A program made the position numbers and the translations under genes. The notes below the pieces were generated by a model, which made no database searches, was not told the origin of the DNA, and saw only the letters and a list, made by a program, of their open reading frames with translations. A DNA stretch of 64,000 nt from an uncultured Clostridia bacterium. GTDB taxonomy: Bacteria; Bacillota; Clostridia; TANB77; CAG-508. Numbering within the stretch: position 1 is the first letter of the stretch; each line of letters starts with the position of its first letter. Below, piece after piece: positions 36,665 to 44,587 of the stretch. The stretch is taken from assembly GCA_949482135.1 (NCBI GenBank), contig CASYFC010000003.1:62001-126000 (forward strand). Reading direction: 5' to 3'.

Positions 36665-37204
36665 TTAATTATGAGAGATAATCTTCATATGAACACGGAG
36701 AGTTTGTTGCATTCCATACGCAACAAGATATTGAAAATAATATAATTTTCCACTTGTAATATTAAAGTCGTATAAATGAACAGGTTGACCATTTGCTGAA
36801 CACTGAATTTCTATTAATTTGCTTTCAGTGTTATGCTCATAAAGACGTGCTGCTAATATGGTATTAACAGCATTGCCATTTGTATCAGTTGCAGACATGG
36901 TAACATTAAGTTTGCATCCTTCATATGCACGATTGGAGCCTCTATGATATGATGTCATTATAAATGTTTGGTCTACATCTGTTGAAAGCAAAGTAATTCC
37001 ATTTTCATTTACTTTATCGGGTGTGATTTCAAAATCATATGTAGTTTCTACTAAGCCATCATTATTGTAAGCTACATTAGCAATATTACCTTCAATAATG
37101 GTGGCTTGGTTTTGAGGTTCAGATGCAAATGCAACTGTTCCAGTGGAAAAGAGTGTTAGTACTATTGCCATAATGAGTGCATTAATGCGAGCTAATGTTT
37201 TCAT
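36665..37204 (-). CDS. Secreted protein of unknown family
   Basis: 179 aa from ATG 37204 (AGGAGG upstream); an earlier in-frame start at 37264 lacks a site. Clear signal peptide (M-K-T-L-A-R-I-N ... cut near A-F-A-S), no anchor. The mature part is beta-rich. GC is higher than in the flanks (about 40% by eye), so it may be acquired. It is convergent with the anti-sigma gene and could belong to that regulon, but nothing in the sequence proves this. Confidence 0.65.
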   Translation of the reverse strand: MKTLARINALIMAIVLTLFSTGTVAFASEPQNQATIIEGNIANVAYNNDGLVETTYDFEITPDKVNENGITLLSTDVDQTFIMTSYHRGSNRAYEGCKLNVTMSATDTNGNAVNTILAARLYEHNTESKLIEIQCSANGQPVHLYDFNITSGKLYYFQYLVAYGMQQTLRVHMKIISHN

Positions 37205-37335
37205 AGAGCAATCCTCCTTGTTGTTTTGATGTTTTAAGTTAGTAGTTACAATATCATTTTCCACTTTTTGCTGAATTTCTAGAAAATTTTCAAAATTAAC
37301 AGCAAAATATTGCTCAAGGGAACAATATGCACAGT

Positions 37336-37341
37336 ATTATA
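37336..37341 (-). promoter_or_regulatory. Putative extended -10 of the secreted-protein gene
   Basis: Minus-strand TGGTATAAT gives a TGn extended -10. The leader between it and the gene is about 130 bases and contains the inverted repeat AGCAATATTTTGCT. No other gene is seen in 37205-37457. Confidence 0.4.
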
Positions 37342-37457
37342 CCACAAATTTATACAAATATAAAAAATAATAGAATGTAATAGAAAAAATTTTTTGCACC
37401 TTATTAGATGTAAACTTATATCTAATATTTAGAGGAAAATAAAAAAGGAGTTTGTTT

Positions 37458-38198
37458 ATGAATAATATACTAATAATTACAAAAGATATGAATTATTTTA
37501 AATGTTTAATGAACAGAATCCATAAAGATATTAAAAATGTAATGATTTGTTCTATTGCAAGTACAGATAAAGAAATTGCATATTCATTGTTAAATTATAA
37601 TATTGATTTAGTTTTAATAGATGCAACTTATGAACATTATAAAGAACTAGAAATGAATAAAGTAATAACTAAAGGAAAATTAAAAAAATCTATTATTTTA
37701 ATTTCAGATTGTGAAGTTAATGAAATATATATAGCTTCAAGTAAATATTTGTATGATTATGTTATTAAAAGTACAGATTTAGCTACTGTTATACAAAAAA
37801 CTAAAATATTAGTACATACTAAAGAAAGCTTGGAGATATTTGATAGAGATAAAGTTAAAGAAGCATTACTTAGAGAAAAAATAAAAAAAGAATTGTTGTA
37901 CTTAGGATATAAAAATTCACATAAAGGAACAAAATACATGATTGATGCGATATATTTATTAGCAACATTAAAAGAATACTACGATAATAATTTAGAAAGA
38001 GATATTTACCCGATTATCAGTAAAAAATACGGAAAATCAGTAAATTCAATAAGAGGGTGTATAGGATTTGCAACTGAAACTATGACATATGAGTGTGAGG
38101 AAGAAAAATTGAAAGAGTATTTGGATATAAAAGAATATGAAAAACCTGGAGGGAAAAAAATTGTAGAGGTAATTCTTAGTAAATTGTCACAAAACTAA
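37458..38198 (+). CDS. Spo0A-like response regulator with diverged receiver domain
   Basis: 246 aa from ATG 37458 (AAAGGAG 7 bases upstream). The N-terminal 120 residues follow a receiver fold: I-L-I-I-T-K-D, then D-L-V-L-I-D (likely phosphoacceptor Asp), then Y-V-I-K near 100. The paired N-terminal acids and the usual residues after the phosphoacceptor Asp are changed. The C-terminal 110 residues match the Spo0A DNA-binding domain (L-G-Y-K-N-S-H-K-G-T-K-Y-M, then Y-P-I-I-S-K-K-Y-G-K-S-V-N-S-I-R-G). It may control sporulation-like or stationary-phase genes, with altered activation. Confidence 0.75.
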   Translation: MNNILIITKDMNYFKCLMNRIHKDIKNVMICSIASTDKEIAYSLLNYNIDLVLIDATYEHYKELEMNKVITKGKLKKSIILISDCEVNEIYIASSKYLYDYVIKSTDLATVIQKTKILVHTKESLEIFDRDKVKEALLREKIKKELLYLGYKNSHKGTKYMIDAIYLLATLKEYYDNNLERDIYPIISKKYGKSVNSIRGCIGFATETMTYECEEEKLKEYLDIKEYEKPGGKKIVEVILSKLSQN

Positions 38199-38241
38199 AA
38201 AAATGTAATTTTTAAATTTACTACCATGAACTTAAAATAAC

Positions 38242-38270
38242 TTTACATCATTGAATTTCTAATATATAAT
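38242..38270 (+). promoter_or_regulatory. Promoter of tadA
   Basis: TTTACA, 17 bases, TATAAT, 28 bases before the TTG start. Confidence 0.65.
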
Positions 38271-38298
38271 TAATGAAAATTAAAACGAGGTAAAAGTT

Positions 38299-38787
38299 TT
38301 GGAAGAAAAGTTTATGCGAGAAGCCTTAAAAGAGGCAAAAAAAGCTCTAAAAATAGAAGAAGTTCCAGTTGGTGCTGTAATAGTAAAGGATGGAAAAGTT
38401 ATAGCTAGAGCACATAATACTAAAGAAACAAAAAAAGATTCCACAAATCATGCAGAAATATTGGCAATAAAAAAAGCTTGTAAAAAATTAGATTCTTGGA
38501 GATTACTAGATTGCGAAATGTATGTTACATTAGAACCTTGTTCAATGTGTGCTGGAGCATTAATAAATTCAAGAATAAAGAAATTATATATTGGAACTGA
38601 TGATAATAAAACAGGTGCATGTGGCTCTGTTTTAAATTTATTAGAAGATTATAAATTTAATCATAAAATTGAAGTTGAGAAATATATATTAAAAAAAGAG
38701 TGTGAAGACGAGCTTAAGAAATTCTTTAAATTTTTAAGAGAACGTAATAAATCAAGAAAAAGTAATAATGAAGTAGATAATAAGTAA
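38299..38787 (+). CDS. tadA: tRNA adenosine(34) deaminase TadA
   Basis: 162 aa from TTG 38299 with GAGGT 7 bases upstream. The zinc deaminase motif is complete: H-A-E near residue 50 (ligand and catalytic Glu) and P-C-x-x-C near 79-83. It converts A34 of tRNA-Arg(ACG) to inosine so that CGU, CGC and CGA can be read. Inosine does not read CGG, so CGG would need a separate tRNA-Arg(CCG). It precedes the SRP RNA-dnaX block, a common arrangement in Firmicutes. Confidence 0.9.
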   Translation: MEEKFMREALKEAKKALKIEEVPVGAVIVKDGKVIARAHNTKETKKDSTNHAEILAIKKACKKLDSWRLLDCEMYVTLEPCSMCAGALINSRIKKLYIGTDDNKTGACGSVLNLLEDYKFNHKIEVEKYILKKECEDELKKFFKFLRERNKSRKSNNEVDNK

Positions 38788-38823
38788 AAGAAACAAAATT
38801 ATATTATGAAAGGAGAGATATAT

Positions 38824-39546
38824 ATGAAACAATTTTTAAAAAAATTTTTATTCTTTTCATTCATAGTAATAGTTTTACTAATTGTTGCATTTATTATTAT
38901 TCAATATGATGCAGAAGGTGAAAAATCATTACCATTTTCGCTTACAAAAATACTTCTAGTAAGTACTGTTAATGGTGATATTACTGATGATCCAGAACAC
39001 ATATGGAATATAGATATTACACAAGTAAATGATATTTATATGTATATAGATAAAACTCAGGAAACTGAAGAAACAATTAAACAAATTAAGTTAGAAAACT
39101 TTGTTGTAAATAAAGCTCCTGAAAAAGGGAATATTAAATTGTTAAGACCTACTGGAGAACTTTCAAATTTATATACTTATAGTGAGCAAGATTATTTAAA
39201 CTCTGATATAACATATCAAGGTGGAGTTATAGATGATATGAAATCTCTAGAAATAGCTAATAATGGAGGAATTTTAGGATTTAGATTTTCACTTAATGAT
39301 TTGGGAAAATATATATCAAATGAAAATGAAGAAATAATCTATGATGGAAATTTATTAAAAAACTTGGGGATTAATTTAGAGCAAATTCAATTTAGTGTAA
39401 GTTTTGATATCATTATAACTACAAGTGATGATATTAGTTATAAAGGAACAGTAAATATAGACATGCCAATAGAAAGTATTATTGAAGAGGGATCATCTCA
39501 TAAAGAAATTACAGATTTTTCAAATGTAATATTTAAAAGAATTTAA
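38824..39546 (+). CDS. Single-pass surface protein, unknown family (paralogue of 31993-32832)
   Basis: 240 aa from ATG 38824; the ATG at 38806 is upstream of the AAAGGAG site. Membrane helix at about 8-27, then a beta-rich outer domain. Shared with the other copy: K-I-L-L-V-S, I-D-I-T-Q-V-N-D-I-Y-M-Y-I-D, and Y-D-G-N-L-L ... N-L-E-Q-I. Family not recognised. It lies between tadA and the SRP RNA gene. Confidence 0.65.
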   Translation: MKQFLKKFLFFSFIVIVLLIVAFIIIQYDAEGEKSLPFSLTKILLVSTVNGDITDDPEHIWNIDITQVNDIYMYIDKTQETEETIKQIKLENFVVNKAPEKGNIKLLRPTGELSNLYTYSEQDYLNSDITYQGGVIDDMKSLEIANNGGILGFRFSLNDLGKYISNENEEIIYDGNLLKNLGINLEQIQFSVSFDIIITTSDDISYKGTVNIDMPIESIIEEGSSHKEITDFSNVIFKRI

Positions 39547-39589
39547 TTTATAAAAATGTATAAAATAAATAAATATTAGTAATTTTATA

Positions 39590-39618
39590 TTGCAAAATAA
39601 GAGAATCCATTATATAAT
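39590..39618 (+). promoter_or_regulatory. Promoter of the SRP RNA
   Basis: TTGCAA, 17 bases, TATAAT, ending 16 bases before the RNA stem. Confidence 0.65.
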
Positions 39619-39633
39619 CTAATCGGAAATTTG

Positions 39634-39753
39634 AGTGGCTTTTCTTAAGGAAGGTATGCTTCAATAAAAAGCTATGAATCTCGTCAGGTTCGGAAGAAAG
39701 CAGCGATAAGTAGTGTATTTATGTGACTCGCATGCCTTCCTTAAGGGAAGTCA
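39634..39753 (+). ncRNA. ffs: Signal recognition particle RNA (small bacterial type)
   Basis: About 120 bases. The Ffh-binding domain is recognisable at 39683-39704 (GTCAGG, CGGAAG, AGCAGC). The ends form one long helix: TTCTTAAGGAAGG near the 5' end pairs with CCTTCCTTAAG near the 3' end. No separate Alu domain is visible, so it is of the short form. A hairpin GTCATTT...AAATGAC at 39751-39776 may end it. Its position before dnaX is classical. Confidence 0.85.
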
Positions 39754-39770
39754 TTTTATTTAAAAATTTA

Positions 39771-39846
39771 AATGACCTTATTAATGTATTACATAAATTA
39801 ATAAGTACTGAGCTTGTAACAGCTAAAGCTTAACAGGCACAGCAAG
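39771..39846 (+). repeat. Two-hairpin intergenic repeat, copy 1 (leader of dnaX)
   Basis: Begins AATGACCTTATTAAT and ends AACAGGCACAGCAAGG. Hairpin A: CTTATTAAT / ATTAATAAG. Hairpin B: GAGCTTGT ... ACAGGCAC enclosing AGCT-AA-AGCT. A second copy lies at 59200-59274. The 3' end runs straight into the AGGAGG site of dnaX, so hairpin B could affect translation. Confidence 0.7.
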
Positions 39847-39854
39847 GAGGAAGT

Positions 39855-41453
39855 ATGTCATATACAGCACTTTATAGAAATTTTAGACCATTAAAGTTTT
39901 CAGATATGGTAGGACAAGAACATATAACAAAAACATTAAGAAACCAAGTAATGTCTGGAAGAGTGGGCCATGCATATTTATTTACAGGTGGAAGAGGAAC
40001 TGGAAAAACAACTTCTGCTAAAATAATGTCTAGAGTTGTAAATTGCCTAAATCCTCAAAATGGTGAACCATGTAACGAATGTGAAATGTGTAAAGAGATT
40101 CTAGATGGTTCTTTAACAGATGTTGTTGAAATGGATGCTGCATCAAATAATAGTGTAGAAGATATTAGATCTATTAGAGATGAAGTTAATTTTCTTCCAA
40201 CAAAAGCAAAATACAGAGTATATATAATAGATGAGGTTCATATGCTTTCAACAGGAGCATTTAATGCGCTTTTGAAAACATTAGAAGAACCACCAGAACA
40301 TGTAAAATTTATTTTGGCTACAACAGAACCACAAAAGCTTCCAATGACAATTCTTTCAAGATGTCAAAGATTTGATTTTAAGAAAATTCCAGAAACAGAT
40401 ATAATCAAAAGACTAAAAATTATTTGTAGTGAGGCAAGTATTAAAATTGATGAAGAAGCTTTAAAAATAATTGCGGTTCTTTCAGAAGGACATATGAGAG
40501 ATGCAATAAGTATTTTAGAAAGATGTAGTCAAGAGTCAGTAGAAAACATAACAATAGAGGAAGTTAAGGAGTTAGTTGGACTTCCAAGTTTAGAATACAT
40601 AAATAAATTAGCTCGTGGAATATTAGAACATAATACAATAGCTTCATTAGAAGCGGTTGATAATGTTATAGATGATGGAAAAGATTTATATAATTTCTTA
40701 TGGGAAGTAATAAAATATTTTAAAGATATTTTAGTTTATAAATCTACAAATAATTTAAATTTATATTCAGAACAAGAAATTACAGAAATAAAAAATCTAG
40801 CAGATATAACAGATGAAGAAAGATTATTAAATATTATTTATCAGTTATCAGATTTAGAAAATGATTTAAAATGGTCTTCTCAGAAAACAATAATGTTCCA
40901 AACTGGAGTTATTAAAGCTTGTATGGAAGAAACTTATTCTAATACTGGTGGATCTGCTATAGAAAAAAGATTAACAGAACTTGAAAATAAGCTTGCAAAT
41001 CTTAAATTTGGTCAAGATACAACAATTGGAATGCAACAAATTGCAAAAGGTGAAATGCCTGAAGTAGAGGTATATAAATTAGAAGATACTAAAGAGAAGA
41101 AAAATCCTACAAATATTAATAAAACAACAGAAGCTTGGAAAAGAGTAATAGATGGATTAAAACGAAACGGAAAAATTAGACTATATACAGCTCTAATTAA
41201 TACTAGAATAAATGAATTAAATGATTTGATTTGGGAAATTGAATTTCCAAATGGATTAACAGATTTTAATAGAAATATTCTAGAAAATGTTGAAAATAAT
41301 AATGAGCTAAGAAAAGAAATATACAAAATAACAGGAAAAGAAATCCATGTAAAATTTAAGGATGGAAAAAGTATACAAAAATCTACTAGCGGTGTTGGAA
41401 CACCTAAATCTCCAATAAGAGATTTAGGGATAGATATAAATATTATAGAATAA
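39855..41453 (+). CDS. dnaX: DNA polymerase III subunit gamma/tau
   Basis: 532 aa. Walker A G-G-R-G-T-G-K-T-T at about residues 44-52; a zinc-binding set of Cys (C-L-N ... C-N-E-C-x-x-C) near 64-80; Walker B I-I-D-E-V-H; sensor 1 T-T-E-P near 156. Clamp-loader ATPase that places the sliding clamp on DNA. It lies between SRP RNA and ybaB-recR, the common Firmicutes order. No programmed slip site of the A-rich dnaX type was identified. Confidence 0.95.
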   Translation: MSYTALYRNFRPLKFSDMVGQEHITKTLRNQVMSGRVGHAYLFTGGRGTGKTTSAKIMSRVVNCLNPQNGEPCNECEMCKEILDGSLTDVVEMDAASNNSVEDIRSIRDEVNFLPTKAKYRVYIIDEVHMLSTGAFNALLKTLEEPPEHVKFILATTEPQKLPMTILSRCQRFDFKKIPETDIIKRLKIICSEASIKIDEEALKIIAVLSEGHMRDAISILERCSQESVENITIEEVKELVGLPSLEYINKLARGILEHNTIASLEAVDNVIDDGKDLYNFLWEVIKYFKDILVYKSTNNLNLYSEQEITEIKNLADITDEERLLNIIYQLSDLENDLKWSSQKTIMFQTGVIKACMEETYSNTGGSAIEKRLTELENKLANLKFGQDTTIGMQQIAKGEMPEVEVYKLEDTKEKKNPTNINKTTEAWKRVIDGLKRNGKIRLYTALINTRINELNDLIWEIEFPNGLTDFNRNILENVENNNELRKEIYKITGKEIHVKFKDGKSIQKSTSGVGTPKSPIRDLGIDINIIE

Positions 41454-41472
41454 AATATAGGAGGAATTTAAA

Positions 41473-41817
41473 ATGGGAAAAAGAGGAGGATTTCCAGGAG
41501 GAATGGGAGGTTTTGGTGGTATGAACCTTAACCAACTAATGAAAGAAGCTAAGAAAATGCAATCAGATATGGAAAAATCACAAGAAGAATTGGGAAATAT
41601 GGAATTTGATACAACAGCAGGTGGAGGAGCAGTTTATGTAAAAGTAACTGGAAATAAAGTTGTTAAGGAAATTAAAATTCAAAAAGATGTTGTAGATCCA
41701 GATGATGTTGAAATGCTTCAAGATTTAATCTTAACAACAGTAAATGAAGCTTTAAGAAAAGTAGATAATGCACAAGCTGCAGCTCTTGGAAAATATAATA
41801 TACCTGGATTAATGTAA
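41473..41817 (+). CDS. YbaB/EbfC-family nucleoid-associated protein
   Basis: 114 aa. Gly/Phe-rich start, then M-K-E-A-K-K-M-Q, which begins the helix of the family. The core A-G-G-G-A-V-Y-V-K-V-T-G and the D-P-D-D-V-E-M-L-Q-D-L segment are typical. Small DNA-binding dimer encoded between dnaX and recR in most Firmicutes. Confidence 0.92.
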   Translation: MGKRGGFPGGMGGFGGMNLNQLMKEAKKMQSDMEKSQEELGNMEFDTTAGGGAVYVKVTGNKVVKEIKIQKDVVDPDDVEMLQDLILTTVNEALRKVDNAQAAALGKYNIPGLM

Positions 41818-41832
41818 GGAGAAAAATAGATT

Positions 41833-42432
41833 ATGTCTTATTATTCACCTTCAATTGAAAAATTAATTGAGAGCTTTGAGAAATTACCTAGTATAGGTCA
41901 TAAAACAGCTCAAAGATTAGCTTTTTATATGTTAGATATAACAAATGAAGAAGCTGAAGAATTTACAAATTCTATATTAAATGCTAAGAAGAATTTGCAT
42001 TTTTGTTCAAAATGTTTTAATATATCAGATACAGATCCATGTAACATTTGTTCAAACCCAAAAAGAGATGAAACAACAATATGTGTTGTAGAAGATGTTA
42101 GAGATGTTATAGCAATGGAGAGGACTCATGAATATAATGGAGTATATCATGTTTTACATGGTTCTATTTCTCCAATGAATGGAGTAGGACCTGATGATAT
42201 TAAAATAAAAGAGTTACTTACAAGAGTAATGAATGGAAATGTAAAAGAAATTATATTAGCTACAAACCCTAGAGTTGAAGGAGAAGCAACTTCAATGTAT
42301 ATCTCAAAACTTTTAAGACCAATGGGAATAAAAACAACAAGAATTGCAAGAGGAATACCTGTTGGTGGAGATCTGGAATATACAGATGAAATTACTCTTA
42401 CAAAAGCTTTAGAAGGTAGAAGCGAAATATAA
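41833..42432 (+). CDS. recR: Recombination protein RecR
   Basis: 199 aa, the usual length. Helix-hairpin-helix at the N-terminus ([11 protein letters not shown]), a four-Cys zinc finger near 57-72 (C-S-K-C ... C-N-I-C), a Toprim domain with V-V-E-D, and the C-terminal [12 protein letters not shown]. Acts with RecF/RecO to load RecA at gaps. Ends the dnaX-ybaB-recR unit. Confidence 0.95.
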   Translation: MSYYSPSIEKLIESFEKLPSIGHKTAQRLAFYMLDITNEEAEEFTNSILNAKKNLHFCSKCFNISDTDPCNICSNPKRDETTICVVEDVRDVIAMERTHEYNGVYHVLHGSISPMNGVGPDDIKIKELLTRVMNGNVKEIILATNPRVEGEATSMYISKLLRPMGIKTTRIARGIPVGGDLEYTDEITLTKALEGRSEI

Positions 42433-42454
42433 AATTTATCTTGAGGAGCGTATT

Positions 42455-43408
42455 ATGCAGAAAAAAAAGAAAGTCGTTATACTAGGTGGAGGTACAGGAA
42501 CATCATTTGTTTTAAAAGGTCTTAAATATTTCCCTGTTGATATAACAGCAGTTATCACGGTTTCAGATGATGGAAGTAGTACTGGAAGACTTAGAAAAGA
42601 ATTTTCAACACCAGCTGTTGGAGATATTAGAAAGGTTTTAAGTAGTTTATCTACTTTACCAGATGAAGTTAGAGATGTAATGGAATACAGATTATCTACA
42701 TATAGTGAATTAAATGGTCATGCACTTGGAAATCTTATTTTAACATCTTTAATAAATGAAACAGGAACTTTAAAAACGAGTATACAATATTTAAGTAAAA
42801 TATTAGATGTTAAACAAACTGTATTACCACTTTCAGAAGATTGTTTAACATTAATGGGAGAAACAACTACAGGTGAAGTTATAGAAGGAGAAGAAGAAAT
42901 AACTAAAGCAAACAAAAAGTATAAAAGATTTTTCTATAAAGAACAACCTCATGTTTTACCAGAAGTTTTTGAAGCAATTGGAGATGCCGATTTAATTATT
43001 TTAAGCATAGGAAGTTTGTATACTAGTGTTATGCCACATGTTATATGTGAAGATGTAGTAGAAGCTATTAGAAAAGCAAAAGCAAAAGTTATGTATATTT
43101 GTAATGCGATGACACAACCAGGAGAAACAGATGGATTTGGAGTAAGTGACCATATAAATGTTTTAGAACAATATTTAGGAAAAGATGCTATAGATGTTGT
43201 TGTCGCAAGTAATACAGAAATTTCAAAAGAAATGCTTGAAAAATATGAAACTGAAGAACAAAAAGGTCAAGTATTAATAGATTATGAAAATATTGCAAAA
43301 GCAAAATATGAACTTATAGAAGAAGATTTACTTACAACTGTGGATGGTACGTTAAAACATAATAGTTTAAAATTAAGTTCAGTAATTTTCTCTTATTTAA
43401 TGAGATAA
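42455..43408 (+). CDS. YvcK/GlmR-type UDP-GlcNAc-binding protein
   Basis: 317 aa. Nucleotide-sugar binding start V-V-I-L-G-G-G-T-G-T, then D-D-G-S-S-T-G-R-L and the G-D-I-R-K-V-L motif of the CofD/YvcK family. In relatives it binds UDP-N-acetylglucosamine and tunes carbon flow into cell-wall precursors. In many Firmicutes it sits with rapZ and whiA; here it follows recR with no rapZ beside it. Confidence 0.88.
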   Translation: MQKKKKVVILGGGTGTSFVLKGLKYFPVDITAVITVSDDGSSTGRLRKEFSTPAVGDIRKVLSSLSTLPDEVRDVMEYRLSTYSELNGHALGNLILTSLINETGTLKTSIQYLSKILDVKQTVLPLSEDCLTLMGETTTGEVIEGEEEITKANKKYKRFFYKEQPHVLPEVFEAIGDADLIILSIGSLYTSVMPHVICEDVVEAIRKAKAKVMYICNAMTQPGETDGFGVSDHINVLEQYLGKDAIDVVVASNTEISKEMLEKYETEEQKGQVLIDYENIAKAKYELIEEDLLTTVDGTLKHNSLKLSSVIFSYLMR

Positions 43409-43410
43409 AT

Positions 43411-43456
43411 AAAAAGTGAAATTTGGGAGCATTCCTTAAATTTCACTTTCTTTTTT
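43411..43456 (+). terminator. Terminator after the yvcK-type gene
   Basis: AAAAAGTGAAATTT pairs with AAATTTCACTTT, with a T tract. Confidence 0.8.
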
Positions 43457-43472
43457 GGCAAATCTCACTTTT

Positions 43473-43682
43473 CTACTTTGTGATTTTCTCAATTTTTTTA
43501 TTTATATAATTTAATTTTATATTAGCCCAAAAGCCATTTTGAGCCATAACTTTTTCTTTTTTATCTAATAATTCTAAAACTTGTTTTTGTTTTTCAGGAG
43601 AAAGGTTATATAAAAGCCTTGCCTTAATCATATTTTCTTTAACCATTTCTTCATAATCTTTTTTATCACCATATAATCCCAT
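43473..43682 (-). CDS. Small hypothetical protein
   Basis: 69 aa from ATG 43682; a GTG at 43691 directly abuts the GAAAGGG site and is less likely. Soluble, helical, rich in Lys/Glu, with Y-E-E-M-V-K-E-N and L-S-P-E-K-Q-K-Q-V-L-E-L-L. No family recognised. It lies downstream of and on the same strand as the amidase gene. Confidence 0.55.
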   Translation of the reverse strand: MGLYGDKKDYEEMVKENMIKARLLYNLSPEKQKQVLELLDKKEKVMAQNGFWANIKLNYINKKIEKITK

Positions 43683-43729
43683 TAAAAACACCCTTTCAAA
43701 GATACTAATGAAAGTATATTATAATAAAA

Positions 43730-44440
43730 TTACATTGTCAAATAATCCATTATTCCAATATAAATACTCCATGCTAGTTCATTTTGGTATGAGTCTGTTT
43801 GAAGTAATTTATTTTCTTCAGTGTTTGATAAAAACCCACATTCAACTAATACTAAAGGTAGTTGTACATTTTTTGTAAGGTAAATTCCTGAAATTGATTT
43901 TATAGTTCTAGTATTTTCCTTTTTTAAAAAACTATTTAAACTAAGTTGAATTCTTTCAGCAATTTTTTTACTATCTTCATCTTGATTTTTATAAAAAGTT
44001 TGCCAACCACTATATTGTGTTTGTTCTAATTTATTCATATGTATGGATACAAGCATTTCTGCATTTGAATTATTTGCAATGTTTGCTCTATTTTTCATAT
44101 CAGATATTTTTTTTTCTCTTATTGTATTACTATCAGCTTCATAAATTCCGTTTTCATCAGAACGAGTTAAAATTACGGTACAATTTGAACTTTCTAATAA
44201 ATTTTGAAGTTTAAGTACAATATCCAAATTTAAATTAGATTCTATAGAACCATCTGCTCCAGTAGCTCCTCCATCTGGATTTCCATGGCCTGCATCTAAT
44301 ATTATTGTATGATTAGATACAGGTGTTGAAGAAGCAAGCTGAGTTCGAGAAAATGAACTAGAACTTAAGCTGTAAATTAAAATTGATATAACAATACTTA
44401 AATTTATAAAAATCATTCTTTTTTTACTAAAAATAAACAT
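43730..44440 (-). CDS. N-acetylmuramoyl-L-alanine amidase, CwlD-like
   Basis: 236 aa, one N-terminal membrane/signal helix, then a complete Amidase_3 domain. Zinc ligands His in D-A-G-H-G, Glu in S-I-E-S-N, and His in S-I-H-M-N; catalytic Glu in V-E-C-G-F-L-S-N. The length and compact form (no wall-binding repeats) match CwlD, which makes muramic-delta-lactam in spore cortex. A vegetative amidase cannot be excluded. AGGAG precedes the ATG. Confidence 0.8.
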   Translation of the reverse strand: MFIFSKKRMIFINLSIVISILIYSLSSSSFSRTQLASSTPVSNHTIILDAGHGNPDGGATGADGSIESNLNLDIVLKLQNLLESSNCTVILTRSDENGIYEADSNTIREKKISDMKNRANIANNSNAEMLVSIHMNKLEQTQYSGWQTFYKNQDEDSKKIAERIQLSLNSFLKKENTRTIKSISGIYLTKNVQLPLVLVECGFLSNTEENKLLQTDSYQNELAWSIYIGIMDYLTM

Positions 44441-44587
44441 AAAAAACTCCTAAATATACTTAATTAATTTCCTAATTTATATTATTTAAGAAACAATATT
44501 TTATTACAAAAATTATGATAAATATATTTTTGCATATTTAATAAAATTATGGAAAAAATAGAAAAAAAGAATTTTAAGGGGAAATTT

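Noticed and set aside
39634-39846. Riboswitch before dnaX
   Set aside because: The first part is clearly SRP RNA. The second part is a two-hairpin repeat with no match to a riboswitch I know and no attached terminator.
39855-41453. Programmed frameshift inside dnaX as in some other bacteria
   Set aside because: The frame is continuous and no slippery A-rich heptamer with a following hairpin was identified near the domain boundary.
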